In this document: positions 57,919-64,000 of the stretch, in pieces
Layout: each line of letters starts with the position of its first letter
Position numbering within the stretch: the first letter of the stretch is position 1
Assembly: GCF_021869535.1 (NCBI RefSeq)
Contig: NW_026262593.1
Coordinates: forward strand, 61,092,318 to 61,156,317
DNA from: Mytilus californianus
Lineage: Eukaryota; Mollusca; Bivalvia; Mytilida; Mytilidae
Length of the DNA: 64,000 bases
Direction of reading: 5' to 3'
Position numbers and translations under genes: made by a program
Notes under the pieces: model-generated
Databases searched by the model: none
The model's input: only the letters and a program-made list of their open reading frames with translations
Told to the model about the DNA's origin: nothing

Positions 57919-58910
57919 ATCCTACCGTTTTAAGACAAGTGAGGATTCAGATGAGGAAAAACATGAACTACTGATTACATGAGGAGGCTGTGCCATACGT
58001 GTTTAATATTTGTTTGCCTTGAACATACCATATTCAGTGTAATATGAAGTTGACACCTGAAGTGTAAATTTAGTGGAAAAAAATGCGACAAATTTAAAAA
58101 ACAGAATACTATCTGTTAATTGAAACCTTAATATGTTTCATGCAGACATCATGACAAGAACTTAAAATAGAAGTCAGCAGTCAAGTAATACCTGAATTTT
58201 AATAAAATGTAAAAGCGTGTTTAAGTAAATATGTGGCAATAGTTCGTTGACGATGTTCATTTATTGTTTTTAACTCCCCCTATATATTTGTTAATTTTTT
58301 TTATAGCGACAATAAACCAAAACCTCAAAACAACAAAGTGCCAACAGATTATTTGGACTTTGACACACCTGCAGGGATACCTAACTTTATACATTGTGGG
58401 TAAGTATTACATGTAACTTTTAGTTATATTTAGAATAATCAGTGAAAGTGAAGGGAGTCTAAACAAATAAATGATGGAGTTTTGACATTCTTTGCTAGAA
58501 TGAAGTGTATATAATGATATGCGAAATTTTTTTTTTTTAAATATTATAGGTTACAGAGCATTTTTATATTGCCACCAACGCTAGGCGTCGGGGGCATTTA
58601 AAGAGACTGTCTGCAGTCCTAACTTCCCCCAAAATACATGTTATTTAGGTAATGGAGAAACGATATTTATTTATTTCATTTATACTGATTCTATTCATTT
58701 TTCGTTAATATTGTACACTAACAATATTATAGAGACCAAGAAAATAAAGACTAAAAACAGTGAAATAGCAGAGCAGATTACAGACATACATGTCCAGGAC
58801 ACAGTGGTTAAAAGAGTGACGTCCTTAAATACCCGCCCGACCGCATATGGCCAGATTGGGAATATCTATGTCTACTTGAATGATAATCTGTACACACTTA
58901 CCATCAAAGA

Positions 58911-59157
58911 TTGATTGTTGGTTGCTTAACGTCCAGTGGCAAATATTTCATGCATATTCAGGACGAGAACAAATTAACAATAAATACAATACTTTACACG
59001 AGGCATCGGATTTAACGTCCCCATTCTGACCGGACGTGGCTGCAAATTTGTACATCCCGCACAGCCAAACGGACGCCCCACTTTAGCACGGGTTTTACAG
59101 TCGGTCGGAGGAAGACCAATGGTAACCATACTTCTATTCCCCAGTCACCCTTGGGGG
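58911..59157 (-). mobile_element. family T retroposon in a coding exon, 13-bp TSD, internal deletion
   Basis: TTACCATCAAAGA flanks it (58898-58910 and 59158-59170). The 3' side (TTGGTTGCTTAACGTCCAGT) and the 5' side (GACGCCCCACTTTAGCACGG to CCCTTGGGGG) are present, but ~170 bases of the middle are missing at about 58990. Without the insert and one TSD copy, the exon reads NLYTLTIKEKYFQ without a break. With it, translation stops immediately. Confidence 0.9.
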
Positions 59158-59374
59158 TTACCATCAAAGAAAAGTATTTTCAAACCATGAAGAAGGCACA
59201 GTTTTTTAGACTGAAAGGCCACACTATAAACCATCAAAATCGGTTTATAAATACAGATTATGCTACAGTAAGTAATATTACACTTAAAATATAATTGTAG
59301 ACATCTATAACCTCTCATACATGTCAGCTGTATATAGACTTATTATCAAAACTTACTACGTACTTTATTTGGCC

Positions 59375-59460
59375 TTAATTTTTATTTATTCGAGCTTCAT
59401 TGGCGAGCCTTGTGTATACGCACGAAACGCACATCTGATGTAAAAAGTTGTAATCTAGGT
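59375..59460 (+). repeat. short mussel repeat fragment
   Basis: GAGCTTCATTGGCGAGCCTT followed by CGAAACGCACATCTG is a string I recall as a common mussel repeat. It lies in an intron of the OB-like gene. Confidence 0.4.
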
Positions 59461-59999
59461 ACTAGTATCCTCTTAAGTTAATTACGTAAATATTGCAAAG
59501 TAGAATTTCAGTGACAATTTATAGAAATCTCTGTTTTGAAACGGCTACCAGCACTGAAAAGAAACAAATTACCTATATTTACGTACATGATTTAGTTTCG
59601 AATGGGACAATTGGTCGCCAAAAACTCGTATACACAGAATTGCCCATCCCTTTCAACCGTGATATATCGTTATGACAATAAATATAATTTGATTTTTTGA
59701 AACTTTACTAGTAAATTTTTGAATGCATAAATCAAATATAACAAGAGAAATTTTATGAATTATTAATATCTATTTATTGTTTGCACAATTAAGTAATTAT
59801 GACTATGTAAAGTTGATCTTGCGTTTATATCTTTTATTTTTAAATCAAATTCCAGATAATGGAAATCTCGCCCTTTGAGGTAGACGAGACCCACATTAAG
59901 GCGCTTATTGCGCCAACCCCAATAGATTTTGGGGATGGTGGCAAAGTTGGCTTGTTTGTTCAAGACCAACTAGTTACAATTTCAGGATCATTGGTTAAA

Positions 60000-60795
60000 G
60001 TAAGTATCGTAATAAATTTGATATATCTGTAGTTCATAAACCACCAATAAATGATTCGTTTTTTAATGTTCAATGTGTACTAACTGATATTTTAAATGAC
60101 TTTGACTGGTTTAGTAACTGCGACTACTCCTTAGATCTGTACGTAGTGGATAAATTATAAAATATGTTTATAAACTCCACCTGCACTACCCTACCATATT
60201 CGTTCATTTTTTTTTTTTTTTTTGTTTAGTTTCCTTTGTATCGATCTGATGAATTAAACATTTTTCGATTGTTTCTATAGCACTTTTGTTGTCCTGTTTA
60301 TCACTGTATCGGGCGTGGGAGGATCTGGGAAGTTGAGCGCCCGCAAACATGTTAAACCCCACCATATTCATTAATCAGTAGCATGTACTTCGATGGTTGT
60401 CGTTGGTTGATTGGTTTCTCATTGTTGAAGGTCATATGGTTACCTTTAATTGCTTGCATCCAACTCATTTCAACTTTAGATACTTCTCATATCATATCAC
60501 TTTATTCTTATATACGAACAAATATCTTTTTGAACAACGCTTGTGTTCTAAATTCTCTGTCAGCCCCGTCTCTTAATTTGAGGCAAATTCGTCATTTCAT
60601 TTCATTTTCTGTCTTTTCTTACATGTATAACCAATCAATGGTACATATTTTCATTTATAACCAAATGTCTTATGTAAGTAACTACTTTATTTTGAAAATT
60701 TAATACAATCTAGTTTAGGGCCAACCTGGCCAGAATCGTACCTTCAAGTTATTTAATATACAATAATCTGATATCAGATCTTGATATACTTTCAG
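60000..60795. other. intron of the OB-like gene
   Basis: Contains a T-run (60210-60222) and a small fragment resembling the M1 3' end (CATGTTAAACCCCACCATAT, inverted, 60348-60367). No exon supported; open frames here look like chance. Confidence 0.4.
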
Positions 60796-62219
60796 ACTGC
60801 TCCGAGAACAACAACAGACAAAACCTCCCTCCAAATTGTAACCATGACCAAAGTGAAATTCTGGGCCGGTAACCAGGAAGATGTGGTCACCACCATGGAA
60901 CGGTTTACCACATATTCCCTCAGTTCCATGGTGGTGGAACTGTACCAGGGGGTCGTCCAATTTAATGCCACTGTGGACACCTGCATAAGGGTACGCATTT
61001 AACATGAACTATAAATACTTTTGACAAAAGTTAGGATCCAATGGATAAAGTATATAGTCAACAGGCTGGTGTAATATTAAAATACGCGCTGATGTTAGTC
61101 GTATAATGTCCATGTACTTTCCAAATACTATATATTCGCATTCAAAATCATGACCTACTGGAAATGTATCGCCCTCTTTGCAACATTTGATTGTAAAATA
61201 TTTAAAATCTTCCAATTAAGATCTTTTTTTAAATACAAAAACAAAACAAATATTAAGTGTACGCAAGCTCATTTTTGTGCTTTAATGTTTTTTTCCACTT
61301 AACGATTTTTTTGTTGTTGTAAAATACCCCTTTTCGTTAGGTAAAACATTTAAGTCATCTTATTCATGTTTATTAATTTTAGAAATTACAAGAAGACCTT
61401 GAACTAGATGGGGTAACAATAGAGAGACTAAATTTTGCAGAGTAAGTAACATGTAGTATAAATAAGTTTCTCAAACTACTGACCAGTTCATCTACAAATT
61501 GTACTTCATGTTGTATGGGAGTTTAAATAGAATGAATTTGATCATCATACTTTACCAAAACTTGGCATAATGTTCTCTTATATCCTTGAGGCATCGTCAC
61601 CTGATATCGAAAATATCAAAAGAAAATATTGTGTCGCCGTTAGTTTTTATCAGATAAAATACAAAAAAAAAAACTTGTGAAAATTCCTTCAGAAAATGTC
61701 CACGTTTCCTCCCCTTAAAATGTCAATTCAAAAAATTAAAAATCAAGCACGCATAATGAATGATATTCTATGTTTGTAAAAATATCTTATTATTTTCTTA
61801 TATACAAATTTGATATTTCAGAAAACTGGTACTCACGCCAGAGGGTGAATACCCAATTAGTGAGATGTTCTGGATATTCTATATCCAGAACAAGTATTTC
61901 TACCAAGAAGGGTCAAACTGATTGTGAAAAATGGAAAGATTGTTAATGTTGTAAGTAATATATATGGAAAAATTGTAAACTTGACTACTTTGTTTTGTAA
62001 CTACGATTAACCAGTGAATTATTAATATACCCGTTTTTAATTATTTCTGTATAGCTAGTGTATAATGGTGTCGAGAGTAAAATAATGCTTTCTAGTACAG
62101 TGAAAAAAAATCTGGTTTTGTTTGTCTGGATTCTAATGAACAACAAGTTGTCTGAAATGGAGTATGATTTATAAGGGAGTTTTTCATTTCAATATGCATA
62201 CATACATATAAAGGGCTCT

Positions 62220-62385
62220 GGAGTTATTTTGTATTTTGTCGACCTTATTTTATTTTGTTATCTATTCTTTGTGTTTTAGCACCCATTCATTATCTTATTT
62301 ATTGATCATCACCACTTTTTTGTTTTCTTTTTAGGTTTTACTCTTTATTTTCATTATTCTATCTTCTTAACTTCATTCAGACTCT
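62220..62385 (-). repeat. AGAATA-family repeat, inverted, in the last intron
   Basis: The reverse complement has AAAGAATAGATAACAAAATA, GGGTGCTAAAACACA and AATAATGAAAATAAAGAG-type words like 13726-13905. Confidence 0.45.
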
Positions 62386-62509
62386 CGTAAAATGCATTTG
62401 TAACGCACTTATCAATTGATGCTGTTTTCTGGTGAACTTACAGGTTTAAATACGATCCTTAACTTTGACTTTAAAATTTTCGTTGGTAAAAGGAAATACT
62501 ATAAGTATA

Positions 62510-62640
62510 AAATATGATATGATTGCCGATATAGATAACTCGTAACCATAAACCAAATGACAATAAAGTTAGCAAGCAATTAAGGCAATTTCATCAAATT
62601 ATACATTTGTAATAGACGATTGGCGATGGAATCTTTGCTC
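62510..62640 (+). repeat. M1 fragment in the last intron
   Basis: AAATATGATATGATTGCCGA, GATAACTCGTAACCATAAAC and CAAATGACAATAAAGTTAGC are a diverged M1 start. Confidence 0.45.
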
Positions 62641-63036
62641 ATTTTTTTATTAAAAGTTTCTAGTAGACGAGAAATAATCCAAATTCCAAGCGTCCCTTCG
62701 TCGTATTTATTGATTTTGACTGTTTTATGATGCATGTATTACGAATATAAACGAACTGTTCAAACCCCTTGGTTGGTTACATGGTGATTCATATTTCCAA
62801 GAATTGTCATGATTTTGCAAATGTAGATTTTGTATAATTTTAGACTTTTCATTATCATTTAGAAGGTAAACTTTTTTATGAACGTTTCTACCGTCTTTTT
62901 TTTTTAACCATGTCGTAGAGTTATTTATTAACATACACTACTGATCTTTTATTATAACAAATTGTTCATTATAAGCGTTAAAATATCAATATTTATGATT
63001 GTTTTTCTTTTGTAGGCCATACTTGCGGAAAACTGA

Positions 63037-63284
63037 AAAAAGAACACCAATGACGACGAAAGAACCAACTTGAAGGAAGAACAGATACAGATACATACAT
63101 ATTTATATAAATAAATATATAGACATAGATTTGTTTATTAGTTTTTGTTGGTTCCTATTTGAAATTTTAACAGAGCTTGGTTTTTTTTCTTTTGAATTGT
63201 TTCACTTTTTCATTTTGAAACCTTTACGAATGGGTCAGATTGTTCAATCTTCAAGAACGTAAGGTAGAATGGTTTTAGTGGATA
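63037..63284. other. 3' flank of the OB-like gene
   Basis: An AATAAA lies within ATAAATAAATAT at about 63106-63117, some 75 bases after the stop, and could be the polyadenylation signal. Nothing else is recognised. Confidence 0.4.
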
Positions 63285-63590
63285 TAGGAAAATGTGGTAT
63301 GAGTGCCAATGAGACATTTCTCCATCCAAATAACAAGTTGTCATTTTAGGTATACTAATGTTCATATAAAATCTTCCAATAAGGAATACCAAGAAAGTTC
63401 TGTAATATAAAAATACCTAATTTAACACTTGATACATATGGGGTGAATATCAACAATAAAACTAAACAATTAGAGCTAGATAAAACTTCCTGTACAGATT
63501 TACAAGAAACAAAATTAAACCAACATTATTAACAACTACCGATCACCGTATGACCTGCAGTTATAAACAAAGCCCATACATTTTTAAGGT
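63285..63590 (+). repeat. M1 fragments
   Basis: A start (GAAAATGTGGTATGAGTGCC, AATGAGACATTTCTCC) at 63287-63325. After unrelated sequence, AACAACTACCGATCACCGTA and CAAAGCCCATACA follow at about 63530-63580, as in the M1 middle. The two parts are probably one interrupted copy. Confidence 0.5.
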
Positions 63591-63599
63591 TGATATTTG

Positions 63600-64000
63600 C
63601 ATCATAAGCAAAAACGGTTTAAACATTTCCCCCTAGAATCATTTAGTGAGTTCTGAGCGTTTTTATCTATCAAGGAAACGCTCAAACTCAACATTTTGAT
63701 TGGCAAAAATCATTGTATATATACCTGATCAACGGAATGAGCTATATGACTAACTACTTTTTTATGTGCTATATCAAACCGTTGAGAAAGGAATTTGACA
63801 AAATACGAATTGAAAGGAAATACATTTTCAGTTCATTATGGCGATATTTCGTCGCTATACTATTGCTATAAACACTTAAATACATAATTTTGTCTTTATT
63901 TCTTATTAGTCTTCAACTAGCTTTCAATAACTGCCACAAATACTGTATCTTTTCTTGGTCCAGTGACGTTTTTCTTTGTATGATTTTGTCGATTTGACCC
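63600..64000. other. window end, nothing recognised
   Basis: AT-rich sequence without a supported feature. Confidence 0.35.

Larger units (their letters stand above)
58307..63036 (+). pseudogene. multi-exon gene, possible OB-fold protein, disrupted
   Basis: Exons with GT-AG borders: 58307-58399, 58733-59267 (split by a retroposon), 59856-59999, 60796-60990, 61383-61441, 61822-61950 and 63016-63036 (stop). Phases agree from the second exon onward; the first exon (VPTDYLDFDTPAGIPNFIHC) does not fit the second in phase, so an exon may be missing between them. Landmarks are GQIGNIYVYLNDNLYTLTIK, FFRLKGHTINHQNRF, KVGLFVQDQLVTISGSLVK, SLQIVTMTKVKFWAGNQEDV and LIVKNGKIVNVAILAEN. The alternating beta-rich, GxV/xGxLVK pattern resembles OB-folds of RPA-like DNA-binding proteins; this is a guess. 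Damage: the retroposon at 58911 and a frameshift near 61870 after YPISEM. Confidence 0.6.

Noticed and set aside
59493..59675. Extra exon of the OB-like gene (about 60 residues)
   Set aside because: The phases of the exons on both sides join perfectly without it, and it has no clear donor. It could be an old duplicate exon, but I cannot support it.
60383..60703. 106-residue hydrophobic frame
   Set aside because: It lies in an intron of the OB-like gene between well-defined exons; composition reflects T-rich DNA.
1..64000. Bacterial or viral contamination
   Set aside because: Introns, mussel-type repeats and LINE/SINE organisation run through the whole window. The retroelement genes are ordinary genomic transposons.

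Overview
The window looks like the nuclear genome of a bivalve mollusc, most likely a marine mussel (Mytilus-like). It is AT-rich and has spliceosomal introns with GT-AG borders. It is full of interspersed repeats that I recognise from mussel sequence. It also holds several non-LTR retrotransposons, a tRNA-derived SINE, MITE-like elements and fragments of hAT, Gypsy and other transposase-like genes. There are no operons, CRISPR arrays or prokaryotic signals. The species assignment rests on repeat recognition, not on a search.

Layout. 0-13.9 kb: a Ly6/uPAR (LU-domain) locus. A three-exon gene with consistent splice phases lies at 8257-10387, and a decayed copy of its last exon lies at 2593-2858. 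The end of exon 2 has expanded into a 50-bp x 14 minisatellite that copies the 5' splice site. Around it are a V-SINE-like element with target-site duplications (TSDs), two TTAA-flanked MITEs and many mussel repeats. 13.9-18.8 kb (minus): a decayed LINE with an L1-type ORF1 and an endonuclease/RT ORF2. 18.8-27.5 kb: tandem repeats, a dead Gypsy integrase and a 3'-truncated LINE copy. 27.5-31.3 kb (minus): the 3' exons of a multi-exon gene with a DDE-like domain and a Cys-rich C-terminus. Its main exon is broken by a 419-bp retroposon. 32-45.6 kb: repeats, a 21-bp tandem array, and remnants of HTH and hAT transposase genes. 45.6-57.7 kb (minus): a 6.2-kb LINE (endonuclease + RT + RNase H, I/Nimb-like) inserted into an older decayed ORF. 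This LINE was itself interrupted by a second, rearranged copy of the same family; both insertions have 12-bp TSDs. 58.3-63.0 kb (plus): a multi-exon gene that may have OB-folds. One exon is split by the same retroposon family with a 13-bp TSD, and a later exon has a frameshift.

How the parts relate. The LINE, the V-SINE and the ~420-bp retroposon end in nearly the same 3' tail (a CAACAATC-type end followed by AATC repeats). They also share 10-13-bp TSDs. This suggests one LINE machinery mobilises all three. Two host-like exons in this window have been broken by the ~420-bp element.
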